Source of the DNA: an uncultured Mailhella sp.
Lineage (GTDB): Bacteria > Desulfobacterota > Desulfovibrionia > Desulfovibrionales > Desulfovibrionaceae
Length of the DNA: 6,630 nt
Direction: 5' to 3'
NCBI GenBank assembly: GCA_944324625.1
Contig: CALUWZ010000099.1
Location: 1 to 6,630, forward strand
This document shows, piece after piece, positions 1 through 6,628 of the stretch. The stretch's first letter is position 1, and each line of letters starts with the position of its first letter. The notes under the pieces are model-generated. The model was not told where the DNA came from. It saw only the letters and a list, made by a program, of their open reading frames with translations, and ran no database searches. The position numbers were made by a program, and so were the translations under genes.

Positions 1-299
1 AAAACGGAGAAGCCTTTGTCATGAGCATGCACATAAGCCCCTACGACAACGCGGGCTATGCCGTGCAAAATCCCGACAGGCCCAAAAAACTTCTGCTCCA
101 TTTTCAGGAAATCAAACAGCTTTCCGCAAAAGTGGAACAAAAAGGCCTGACCGTCGTTCCTCTGAAAATGTATCTGAAGCACGGAAAAATCAAACTGGAA
201 ATCGCCCTTGCCAGAGGCCGCAAACTCCACGACCAGCGCGACGAACTCAAACGCCGTGCCGAAAACAGGGACTTGGCGCGGGAACTTGCTAGAAACTGA
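1..299 (+). CDS. smpB: SsrA-binding protein SmpB, 5'-truncated by the window edge
   Basis: SmpB binds tmRNA and carries it into the A site of stalled ribosomes for trans-translation. The open frame runs in from the left edge (first whole codon at base 3) and stops with TGA at 297-299, giving 98 visible residues. SmpB proteins are usually about 150-160 residues, so roughly the first third is missing. The visible part starts with [14 protein letters not shown], which aligns with the DGEAF...ITP strand of the OB-fold core. The KKLLLH segment follows, then the [19 protein letters not shown] strand and [16 protein letters not shown], the family's conserved basic junction. The final residues (about [14 protein letters not shown]) are the charged tail that becomes helical in the mRNA channel. 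The ATG at 21 is an internal methionine, not the start, because homology continues upstream of it. No hairpin terminator is visible after the stop. Confidence 0.95.
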   Translation, partial: NGEAFVMSMHISPYDNAGYAVQNPDRPKKLLLHFQEIKQLSAKVEQKGLTVVPLKMYLKHGKIKLEIALARGRKLHDQRDELKRRAENRDLARELARN

Positions 300-335
300 T
301 CATCCCGCCAAAGCTGACAGCAATTCCTTCGGCAC

Positions 336-368
336 CGCAAACAGCGCAGACACGCAAAGCGCAGAAAC
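336..368. repeat. Short imperfect tandem repeat downstream of smpB
   Basis: Two adjacent copies of a 16-18 base unit are visible: CGCAAACAGCGCAGACAC (336-353) and CGCAAAGCGCAGAAAC (353-368). They share CGCAAA and GCGCAGA, with a 2-base gap in the second copy. No function is evident, and it may be a chance or slippage duplication in the non-coding gap. Confidence 0.35.
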
Positions 369-381
369 CCATAAATAAGGC

Positions 382-410
382 TTGCAAGTGCCATGGCCAT
401 AGGCTATACT
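382..410 (+). promoter_or_regulatory. Sigma70-type promoter of the lipoprotein-gatCA-aminotransferase operon
   Basis: A -35 element TTGCAA (382-387, 4 of 6 consensus bases) is followed by an exact 17-bp spacer and a -10 element TATACT (405-410, 5 of 6). Transcription would begin near base 417, leaving a leader of about 32 bases before the ATG at 449. The spacer and -35 carry short palindromes (CTTGCAAG 381-388, GCCATGGC 390-397, ATGGCCAT 393-400) that could be an operator, although this is only a possibility. The rest of the 300-448 gap holds no gene I can support. Confidence 0.7.
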
Positions 411-448
411 CTTCGGACATTAACCACGTAAAAATATAAGGAAATACT

Positions 449-2197
449 ATGAACAGCCCCAAACGGTTAATCTTGCTTTCGCTGGCGGTCTTTGTTTTTG
501 CGCTGACTTCCTGCGTACAGAATATCCCTTTGTCCGATAATCTTTTCAAAACAAACGAAGTGGATAAATTTGTTCAGAGCCTTGTGGGCAAAAGTTCTGC
601 CGAGCAAAGCGAAATTGCGTCCGCCATTTGGTCCGACAGCTCCAAATCACTCAAACTGCGCGACCGCGCCACCTACGTGCTGGCAAGCAGAAACAACAAA
701 CATACCAAAGTTGCGCAGAGTTCCCTGAACACGCAGTATTACCAATCAAGCAGCGAATACAGAAAATATATGGAAGAAACCCTGTTCCATGACCTCGGCA
801 CAGCTTCAGATGCGGATATTACCGCCAATCTCAAGCTGATTACCCCCAATCTGGAACCCCGTTTCCCCTATAACCTGATTATTTTCGCCGCCGCAAAAAG
901 AGGGCTGCTCGCCAACAGCCAAAAAGTGCTGGACACCTTCAAGACAAATTCATATTTCCAAAGTCCTGCCATTACACTGGAAAAAGCCCCCTCAACCAAT
1001 TACGTGACGGCCAAAAGCGGTTCCGTTGCCATGCTTTTGCCGCAAAGCGGCTCTTACAGCACCTTTTCACGCCAAATTATGACAGGCGCAAAAATGGCGC
1101 AGAACCTTCTGCAGCAGCAAGGCATTCAATGGAATATTACCTACATTGACACCCAAGACCCCAACTGGCAGTCCTATCTCAACAATCTGCCGAAAGACTG
1201 CGTGGTCGTGGGCGGCCCCCTGCAGGCAAATATCTATAAATCCCTTCAGGTAAGCGGCATTACTGCCCAGCGTGCCTTTTTCACCTTTTTGACCCGCCTG
1301 CCCGAACCAAGCCGCGAAGGCACCGACGCGTGGCGCTTCTTCACCAGTCCCGATGACCAAATCAATGCCGTTTTGAATGTTGCCCAGCGCGATCTCGGCA
1401 TACGCAGCTTCGGTTCTTTTTATCAAAACAATGCCTACGGCAAAGGCATGAACAATCTTTTTGTGCAAAAGGCAAGAGAACGGGGACTCGCCGTTTTCAG
1501 CATGGAATATCCTGCCAATGACATTAAAAATCTGAACAGCCTGACCCAAAAATTTCTGGACGCCAAAACGCCCGAAAAAGGCAAGCTGCCCATTGCAAAA
1601 CGCCCCATTGACGCTATTTTCTTCCCTGATGTGTGGAAAAATATGGATATGCTTATTTCCTATATGCACTACCACGGCGGACACAAAAAAATTATGCTCG
1701 GCACCTCCCTTTGGGAACAAAGCCTGAACACGCCCGTAAACATCAATCCCCAAACCTTTGCCCTGACGCTTTTCCCCGTTGCCTACGACAGCCACAGGGA
1801 AAGCCCTTATAAAGAATATTTTCAAAAAGAACTTGACAGCCGGCACAGCATCGGCACGGACTGGATAGCCCTCGGCTTTGACTTTGTGCTCATGTCCAGC
1901 CGCCTGCAGCTTGAGGAAAGAAAAACATCTTCCGAAATCAACAGAATGCTTTCTTCCCTGAAAGTCGATTACATAAGCGCTCCCTTTGTCTATGCGCCGA
2001 ACGGAACGCTTACCCGCGAGCTCATCATCAACCAGCCTGCCCGAAACGGCCGCATGCCCTATAACAAAGACGCATTTCTGACATACCGCAAAGAAGGCAA
2101 AGACCTGCCAAACCTTGATGAAGCAACCAAGGAAAAACAGGAAAAACAGCAGGAAGAAAATGCGCTTGATGATTTGATCCAATCCATTCTGAATTAA
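449..2197 (+). CDS. Periplasmic-binding-fold lipoprotein, LpoA/LppC-like (penicillin-binding protein activator family)
   Basis: A 582-residue predicted lipoprotein. Residues 1-21 are a signal peptide (KR near the N-terminus, then a hydrophobic stretch) ending in a lipobox LTS-C with Cys22 as the lipidation site. Ser follows no further than the lipobox and Val is at +2, so outer-membrane sorting is plausible. Residues about 35-180 are mostly helical, in the position of the TPR-like N-terminal domain of E. coli LpoA. From residue 191 (GSVAMLLPQSGSY) a type I periplasmic-binding fold begins, with later elements such as VVVGGPL (253-258), R.FFTSPDDQ (296-304) and NNAYGKGMNNLF (327-338). In the LpoA/LppC family this fold regulates peptidoglycan synthases; related folds in ABC transporters bind amino acids, so that role is the alternative. 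Residues 556-582 are a charged, glutamine/glutamate-rich tail. The ATG at 449 has AAGGAAA at 438-444, 4-5 bases upstream. It is the first gene of the operon with gatC, 34 bases downstream. Function is by family only. Confidence 0.78.
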   Translation: MNSPKRLILLSLAVFVFALTSCVQNIPLSDNLFKTNEVDKFVQSLVGKSSAEQSEIASAIWSDSSKSLKLRDRATYVLASRNNKHTKVAQSSLNTQYYQSSSEYRKYMEETLFHDLGTASDADITANLKLITPNLEPRFPYNLIIFAAAKRGLLANSQKVLDTFKTNSYFQSPAITLEKAPSTNYVTAKSGSVAMLLPQSGSYSTFSRQIMTGAKMAQNLLQQQGIQWNITYIDTQDPNWQSYLNNLPKDCVVVGGPLQANIYKSLQVSGITAQRAFFTFLTRLPEPSREGTDAWRFFTSPDDQINAVLNVAQRDLGIRSFGSFYQNNAYGKGMNNLFVQKARERGLAVFSMEYPANDIKNLNSLTQKFLDAKTPEKGKLPIAKRPIDAIFFPDVWKNMDMLISYMHYHGGHKKIMLGTSLWEQSLNTPVNINPQTFALTLFPVAYDSHRESPYKEYFQKELDSRHSIGTDWIALGFDFVLMSSRLQLEERKTSSEINRMLSSLKVDYISAPFVYAPNGTLTRELIINQPARNGRMPYNKDAFLTYRKEGKDLPNLDEATKEKQEKQQEENALDDLIQSILN

Positions 2198-2231
2198 AAG
2201 CAAATAACATTTATGATATAAAGGAAAAACA

Positions 2232-2516
2232 ATGGCCACTGATTTAATCCATCTCTGCAAATTGGCAAAATTATCCCCCGATGAAAAAACATTGGAAAAA
2301 ATATCCAACCAATTTACCGATATCATCAATTATATTGATACGCTTTCCGAGGCAGACACGGAAAATGTCGCTCCGCTGTATTCTCCGGTTTTCCATGAAA
2401 GCGCCGTTCGGGAAGATATTGCCGTGCGCAGACAGACTCCTGACCAAATTCTTAAAAATGCCCCCGACACAGACGGAACCTATTTCATTGTGCCGCGAAT
2501 CGTAGAAGGCAAATAA
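2232..2516 (+). CDS. gatC: Asp-tRNA(Asn)/Glu-tRNA(Gln) amidotransferase subunit C
   Basis: GatC is the small structural subunit of GatCAB. It wraps around the GatA-GatB interface and stabilises GatA in the cytoplasm. The 94-residue length is typical. The N-terminal helical part contains [12 protein letters not shown] (8-19), the usual H/C-x-ARL-L-like motif, and [12 protein letters not shown] (27-38). The middle has the NVAPLYSPV turn (residues about 45-53), and the C-terminus has the signature [16 protein letters not shown] (77-92), which is near-diagnostic for the family. The ATG at 2232 is preceded by AAAGGAA (2220-2226) at good spacing. It sits 34 bases after the lipoprotein stop and 28 before gatA, consistent with one transcript. 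gatCA adjacency fixes the assignment, but gatB is absent from the window. Confidence 0.96.
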   Translation: MATDLIHLCKLAKLSPDEKTLEKISNQFTDIINYIDTLSEADTENVAPLYSPVFHESAVREDIAVRRQTPDQILKNAPDTDGTYFIVPRIVEGK

Positions 2517-2544
2517 CCACCACAGGAATTTAAAGGAAATACAA

Positions 2545-3996
2545 ATGATAACCCGTTCCATTACAGAAATAAAAAAAGCACTTGCAAAAAAAGAAATCAG
2601 TGCGGCGGAACTGACAAAAGCCTGCCTTGACCATATCGAAAAAACAGAACCTGCCCTCGGCGCCTTTATCAATGTTTACCCGGAACAGGCCCTTGCCAGA
2701 GCAAAAGAACTGGACGAAAAAGGCTATGACGAATCCATGCCGCTTTGGGGTATTCCCGTTTCCGTCAAAGACGCCCTTGCCACCAAAACCATGAAAACCA
2801 CCGCAGGTTCCAAAATATTGGAAAACTTTACGCCTCCCTATACGGCCTTTGCCGTGGAACAGCTTGAAAAAGCAGGCGCGGTCATTCTCGGCAAAAACAA
2901 TATGGACGAATTTGCCATGGGCAGCACCTGCGAAAATTCCGCCTTCAAAGCCGGATCAAACCCTTGGAATACGGACTGTGTTGCAGGCGGCTCCAGCGGC
3001 GGCTCAGCAATCAGCGTTGCAAGCTGCCAAAGCTTTGCCTCCCTCGGCACTGACACGGGCGGTTCCATCCGTCAGCCTGCTTCCCTCTGCGGCTGCGTCG
3101 GCATGAAACCGACCTACGGCCGTGTTTCCCGCTACGGTCTTCTTGCCTATGCTTCTTCCCTTGACCAAATCGGCCCCTTCACCCGCACGGTTGAAGACAA
3201 TGCCCTTATGCTTTCCGTCATTTCAGGCCATGACGAAAGAGACAGCACCTCTTCTCCCCGCGAAAAGGAAGATTTCACCAAACTCTTCCAAAATCCCAAA
3301 ATGGATTTGAAAGGCGTTGTCATCGGTCTTCCCAAAGAATTTTTTGAAAGCAAGGCCATGGACGCCGAAGTTGCCAAACTCTGCGCCCAAACAATTGAAG
3401 AAGCCAAAAAACTTGGTGCGGAAATCAAAGAAGTTTCCATGCCCCATCTTGTATATTCCATCGCATCCTATTATATCATCGCCTCAGCCGAAGCCAGCTC
3501 CAACCTTGCCCGTTATGACGGCATACGCTACGGCCACAGAACAAACCAGCCCAAGGACTTGGACGAACTCTACACCATGTCCCGCACCGAAGGCTTCGGC
3601 GAAGAAGTACAGCGCCGTATTCTTCTCGGCACCTACGTGCTTTCCGCAGGCTACTACGATGCCTATTACAAAAAAGCAGCCCAAGTGCGGCGCCTTATCC
3701 GTGAAGACTATGAAAAAGCCCTTAAAGAATGCACATTCCTGCTTGCGCCTGTTTCTCCCATTACGGCTTGGAAAAAAGGCAGCGTGACAGACCCCCTGCA
3801 AATGTATCAAATGGACATTTTCACCCTGTCCCTCAACCTTTCCGGCCTTCCCGGCCTTTCCATTCCCGTGGGCATGGCAAACAATATGCCCGTCGGCATG
3901 CAGCTTATCGGTTCCGCATTTGACGAAGCAAGCCTCCTCTGCGCAGGCCACAGCCTCACCACGCATTTGGGAACCAATAATCAATATAAATTTTAG
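2545..3996 (+). CDS. gatA: Asp-tRNA(Asn)/Glu-tRNA(Gln) amidotransferase subunit A
   Basis: GatA is the glutaminase subunit. It releases ammonia from glutamine, which GatB uses to convert Glu-tRNA(Gln) (and often Asp-tRNA(Asn)) to the amide. The protein is 483 residues, normal for the family. The amidase-signature Ser-cisSer-Lys triad is complete: Lys75 in GIPVSVKD (69-76), Ser150 in GGSSGGS (148-154) and Ser174 in [10 protein letters not shown] (171-180). The spacings (75 and 24 residues) match those known for amidase-signature enzymes such as FAAH. Further GatA hallmarks are NMDEFAMGS (119-127) and [12 protein letters not shown] (188-199), plus the C-terminal [12 protein letters not shown] (432-443). 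The start ATG at 2545 has AAAGGAA at 2532-2538. The TAG stop (3994-3996) lies inside the ribosome binding site of the next gene. It appears intact and catalytically competent. Confidence 0.98.
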   Translation: MITRSITEIKKALAKKEISAAELTKACLDHIEKTEPALGAFINVYPEQALARAKELDEKGYDESMPLWGIPVSVKDALATKTMKTTAGSKILENFTPPYTAFAVEQLEKAGAVILGKNNMDEFAMGSTCENSAFKAGSNPWNTDCVAGGSSGGSAISVASCQSFASLGTDTGGSIRQPASLCGCVGMKPTYGRVSRYGLLAYASSLDQIGPFTRTVEDNALMLSVISGHDERDSTSSPREKEDFTKLFQNPKMDLKGVVIGLPKEFFESKAMDAEVAKLCAQTIEEAKKLGAEIKEVSMPHLVYSIASYYIIASAEASSNLARYDGIRYGHRTNQPKDLDELYTMSRTEGFGEEVQRRILLGTYVLSAGYYDAYYKKAAQVRRLIREDYEKALKECTFLLAPVSPITAWKKGSVTDPLQMYQMDIFTLSLNLSGLPGLSIPVGMANNMPVGMQLIGSAFDEASLLCAGHSLTTHLGTNNQYKF

Positions 3997-4010
3997 GAGT
4001 TATGAAAATG
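3995..4010 (+). promoter_or_regulatory. Ribosome binding site overlapping the gatA stop; decides the aminotransferase start
   Basis: AGGAGT (3995-4000) shares its first two bases with the gatA TAG stop. Two in-frame ATGs follow. The one at 4002 is only 2 bases from AGGAG T, whereas the one at 4008 leaves an 8-base space after AGGAG, the usual optimum. The second ATG is therefore the likelier start, giving a protein beginning MAYSAYD. The overlap with the stop suggests translational coupling to gatA. Confidence 0.65.
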
Positions 4011-5117
4011 GCTTACTCTGCCTATGATGCTTTGCCTTTTTATCCCGGTCCTGTAACCGTTCATCCGGAAATCGCAAAAGTGATGTATCAGGACTTTGCT
4101 CCGCCCCGCTTCGGAATGGAATATACCGAACTGTACAAAGACCTTGCACAGAAAATCCAAAAAATGTGCAACACCGAAAACGAAGCCATTTTTCCCACAG
4201 GTGAAGCTATGGTCTGCCTTTGGGGCGCATTGAAAAGCTGCCTCAAAGCAGGCGATACGGTCGTAACCGTAGGCACGGGTGTTTTCGGCGACGGCTTTGC
4301 GGACATGGCGGAAAGCCTCGGCTGCAAAGTGGAAAAAATATCCCTGCCCTACAACAGCACCATTACTCCTGAATCCCTCGTGCTTGTTGACGAAGCCATA
4401 AAACGCAGCAAGCCCGTCATGATTACCGCCGTACACTGCGAAACCCCGTCCGGAACGCTCAATCCGCTGGAAGAACTCGGCAAACTCAAAAAAGACAGAG
4501 GCGTGCCCCTCTTCGTTGTGGATGCCGTAGCCAGCATGGGCGGCGCTCCCATTGACGCCGACAAATGGAACTGCGACATTCTGCTCGGCGGTTCCCAAAA
4601 ATGTTTTTCCTGCCCGCCGTTCATGGGCATTATGCTGGTAAGCGGTACGGCATGGGAATTTGCAGAAAAAGTACAGTACTTGGGTTATGACGGTATTCTG
4701 CCTTTCCACAACGCCACGGAAAACCCCATGAAATTTCCCTATACCCCCTGCTGGATGGGAATCAAGGGCCTGCACAAATCAGTGCAGCTGATAGAACAGG
4801 AAGGCCTTGACAATGTTTACCGCCGTCACAAAGAAGTTGCCAAAGCCTGCCGCCACGGCTTAAACGCTTTGGGCATTCCGCTTTGGACAGCGCCAAATGC
4901 CGTCAACTCCCCCACCTGCACGGCCGCCATGATTCCCGACGGCTTTGATTTCAAAACATGGAAAGCCGCCCTTGCCAAGCACGGCATGTATATTGCGGGC
5001 AGTTTCGGTCCCATGGACGGCAAGGTATTCCGCATAGGCCACATGGGCACGCAGGCTTACATGGACAATATGGAAAAAGCCCTCAAAGTTATTGAAGAAG
5101 TTTTGCACTCCAAATAA
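4008..5117 (+). CDS. Class V PLP-dependent aminotransferase, alanine-glyoxylate/serine-pyruvate aminotransferase-like
   Basis: A fold-type I, class V PLP enzyme of the alanine-glyoxylate/serine-pyruvate aminotransferase type. Residue numbers here count from the upstream ATG at 4002 (371 residues); the preferred start at 4008 gives 369. The N-terminus has the substrate-loop motif YPGPVTVHPEI (14-24). Asp174 in VVDAVASMGG pairs with the PLP ring nitrogen, and Lys200 in GGSQKCFSCPP is the Schiff-base lysine. HCETPSG (145-151) matches the family ETSTG-like motif. Arg344 in FRIGHMG matches the arginine that binds the substrate carboxylate. The PLP phosphate loop reads PTGEAMVCLWGAL (65-77) instead of the commoner SGSGTAAMEA, marking a distinct subfamily. 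Amino-donor and acceptor preference cannot be read from sequence. It is the last gene of the gatCA operon, starting 5-11 bases after gatA and ending in a terminator. Aminotransferase class is very sure; exact substrate is open. Confidence 0.88.
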   Translation: MAYSAYDALPFYPGPVTVHPEIAKVMYQDFAPPRFGMEYTELYKDLAQKIQKMCNTENEAIFPTGEAMVCLWGALKSCLKAGDTVVTVGTGVFGDGFADMAESLGCKVEKISLPYNSTITPESLVLVDEAIKRSKPVMITAVHCETPSGTLNPLEELGKLKKDRGVPLFVVDAVASMGGAPIDADKWNCDILLGGSQKCFSCPPFMGIMLVSGTAWEFAEKVQYLGYDGILPFHNATENPMKFPYTPCWMGIKGLHKSVQLIEQEGLDNVYRRHKEVAKACRHGLNALGIPLWTAPNAVNSPTCTAAMIPDGFDFKTWKAALAKHGMYIAGSFGPMDGKVFRIGHMGTQAYMDNMEKALKVIEEVLHSK

Positions 5118-5142
5118 AAAGCCCCCGCAGCGGGGCTTTTTT
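5116..5142 (+). terminator. Rho-independent terminator of the gatCA operon
   Basis: AAAAAGCCCC (5116-5125) pairs with GGGGCTTTTT (5132-5141) across a 6-base loop (CGCAGC), and the run of Ts ends at 5142. The left arm begins within the TAA stop (5115-5117) of the aminotransferase. The G-C-rich stem followed by six Ts is a standard intrinsic terminator. Confidence 0.92.
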
Positions 5143-5175
5143 ACATTTTAAAACATCAGCATTCAGGAAACAGCC

Positions 5176-5517
5176 ATGCATTTAAAAAACTATCTTACAG
5201 AAACAGCCAAAACAATCAGAGAAATCGAAGCCAAGGCAAAAGCCTGTCTCGGCACCTCTTACAGCAAAGAATATGACGAACTTATGCACCAAAAAGCCCG
5301 TATTCTTCTTGAACTGGCAGACAATGCCCGCGAACAGGACACCAAAGGAATAAAAAATCTCAAAGAAATTTTCAAAACCCTGCAGCAGTTTTCCCAAAGC
5401 GCAGAAACGGCCCTTTCCCTCAATTCAAGCTGGTACATGTCAGCGCTCCTGTACCCCGAAGACTACAAAGAAGGCAGCCCCAACAATCTGGAAAAACTTA
5501 TTGCGGAAAAACTGTAA
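5176..5517 (+). CDS. Small helical protein of unknown function
   Basis: I do not recognise this 113-residue protein. It has no signal peptide or membrane segment and is likely cytoplasmic. The composition (many K, E, A, L) suggests three amphipathic helices, at about 3-24, 30-53 and 57-81. They are followed by a more distinctive C-terminal stretch, SSWYMSALLYPEDYKEG (84-100), then NLEKLIAEKL (104-113). The heptad-like hydrophobic spacing in the first two helices is consistent with a helical hairpin or bundle. There is one cysteine (Cys24), not part of a motif. It is likely real: AGGAAA (5165-5170) lies 5 bases before the ATG, codon usage resembles its neighbours, and it is bracketed by terminators at 5116-5142 and 5537-5565. 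No clear promoter is visible in the 33 bases before it, so it may depend on read-through or on a weak promoter. Confidence 0.75.
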   Translation: MHLKNYLTETAKTIREIEAKAKACLGTSYSKEYDELMHQKARILLELADNAREQDTKGIKNLKEIFKTLQQFSQSAETALSLNSSWYMSALLYPEDYKEGSPNNLEKLIAEKL

Positions 5518-5536
5518 ATTCTGAAATATTAACCGC

Positions 5537-5565
5537 AAAAAAAACTCCCTAAACGGGAGTTTTTT
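5537..5565. terminator. Bidirectional intrinsic terminator between convergent genes
   Basis: AAAAACTCCC preceded by one more A (stem arm 5539-5549) pairs with GGGAGTTTTTT (5555-5565) across a 5-base loop (TAAAC). On the + strand the stem ends in a T run. On the - strand the eight As at 5537-5544 become a T run, so it should stop transcription from both sides. The right arm overlaps the TAA stop (5564-5566) of the minus-strand gene. Confidence 0.9.
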
Positions 5566-6628
5566 ATTCGGCATTGTTTTTCTTCAATTTTTGAAGCGTT
5601 TCTTTTATTTCGTCAAAATGCAGTTCCTTATATTCGCCGCTGCGGCAGGGCGCTGCAAAAACCCGTGAAATTTTGCCCTCATGCTCAACTTTTATGGAAA
5701 CAGGTTTTTGCTCCTGCTCAAAAGCCGCACAGGCCTTATTGGAATAACTTGCCAAAATACCGCCTATGACCTGCAGTTCTTCCGCCCCTACTTCCCCGTT
5801 CTTGGCATGGCGCACAATGCAGTAAGGACTGGGGAAATGTTCTATGCGCAGAATATAATCACCGGGCTTTCTGCAGGTCTGCATTTGTTCATTGTCTGCC
5901 TGCTTTCTGCCTATGCTGACCCAAATATCGTCTTTCCAAAGCTGGCGGCCGTGGTTGGCAAGGAAAAAGTCATTGGCTGCGGGATTGCTGACTTTTTGCA
6001 TCACTTCATAATAGCGCCGTGCATTTTCCTTTTCCGTCAGCTTGCAGCCGCCGCCTGCCGTCGGAATGTCCTTAATATTGAAATGTTTTGCAAGGGCGAG
6101 CTGTTCTTTTCTGCCGCGTCCGTAAATGCCAAGCAGCCTTTCCCTGTCAACTTCCCCGGAAAGTTCCGCAGGCGTAGGGTCCATGAGCTTTGCACACAAA
6201 GGACGGAGCAAAACATCTTTCACATCCGCATCACGACGTATGACATTCAGTGTATCGCGGCGCTGAGACATTGGACGCTGACCGAGCACTTCGCCCGAAA
6301 CCAAAAATTTTGCGCCGTATTTTGCCATAAGTTCCTTGGCTTTCTGCATCATAATGATTTTGCAGTCAACACAGGGATTTAAAGCGCTGCCGAACCCGTT
6401 GGCAGGACTATTGCAAAGCATTTTGCAGTAATCTTCCGCAATATCCACGGCAATTATTTCAAGGCCGTATTTTTTGCTCCAATAGGGCACAGCCCGTGCA
6501 TCACCGAAAAAAGGACTGGTAAAATGCAGGCAAAGAATGCTCTTTCCCTGCTCCATCATCAGCCTTGCCGCCAAAATACTGTCCAAACCGCCCGAAAAAA
6601 GGGCTAAACCGTCATATTGTTTCATCAT
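5564..6628 (-). CDS. ThiI-like PP-loop ATPase with C-terminal extension; probable tRNA thiolation enzyme
   Basis: A 354-residue protein of the PP-loop (ATP pyrophosphatase) superfamily that includes ThiI, MnmA and TtuA, which adenylate a tRNA uridine for sulfur transfer. The PP-loop motif is FSGGLDSIL (11-19). SGEVLGQRPMSQR (111-123) corresponds to the ThiI GE-x-LGQ-x-xSQ segment and supports ThiI over MnmA as closest relative. Cysteines C86 and C89 (NPCVDC) and C195 (GGGCKLT) form a CxxC plus distal Cys pattern, as seen in the [4Fe-4S]-dependent thiolases of this superfamily. There is no N-terminal THUMP domain and no rhodanese domain. Instead, residues about 215-354 form an extra domain (ANHGRQLWKDDIWVSIGR, then PGDYILRIEHFPSPYCIVR) that I believe is an NFACT-R-type RNA-binding domain. 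ATG ATG at 6628/6625 leaves two possible starts; upstream sequence and the RBS lie outside the window. It converges on the 113-residue gene. Confidence 0.8.
   Translation of the reverse strand: MMKQYDGLALFSGGLDSILAARLMMEQGKSILCLHFTSPFFGDARAVPYWSKKYGLEIIAVDIAEDYCKMLCNSPANGFGSALNPCVDCKIIMMQKAKELMAKYGAKFLVSGEVLGQRPMSQRRDTLNVIRRDADVKDVLLRPLCAKLMDPTPAELSGEVDRERLLGIYGRGRKEQLALAKHFNIKDIPTAGGGCKLTEKENARRYYEVMQKVSNPAANDFFLANHGRQLWKDDIWVSIGRKQADNEQMQTCRKPGDYILRIEHFPSPYCIVRHAKNGEVGAEELQVIGGILASYSNKACAAFEQEQKPVSIKVEHEGKISRVFAAPCRSGEYKELHFDEIKETLQKLKKNNAE

Noticed and set aside
21..23. ATG at 21 as the start of a 92-residue gene
   Set aside because: The frame is open to the left edge and the upstream residues NGEAFV match the SmpB core, so this methionine is internal.
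300..448. Possible small RNA or terminator in the smpB-lipoprotein gap
   Set aside because: No G-C-rich hairpin with a T run is visible, and only the promoter and a weak tandem repeat stand out. A tmRNA gene, which sometimes lies near smpB, is not present here.
1067..2329. 420-residue open frame on the minus strand opposite the lipoprotein gene
   Set aside because: It lies wholly antisense to a well-supported lipoprotein and runs into gatC. Its protein is low-complexity in F, G, H and V with no domain, as expected for a mirror frame.
3993..4775. 260-residue minus-strand frame opposite the aminotransferase
   Set aside because: It is antisense to a protein with clear PLP motifs, has no recognisable domain and is rich in H, F and G, typical of a shadow frame.
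5681..6382. 233-residue + strand frame opposite the PP-loop gene
   Set aside because: The minus strand carries the PP-loop and the ThiI-type motifs in a full-length frame. The + frame has no domain and no convincing ribosome binding site.
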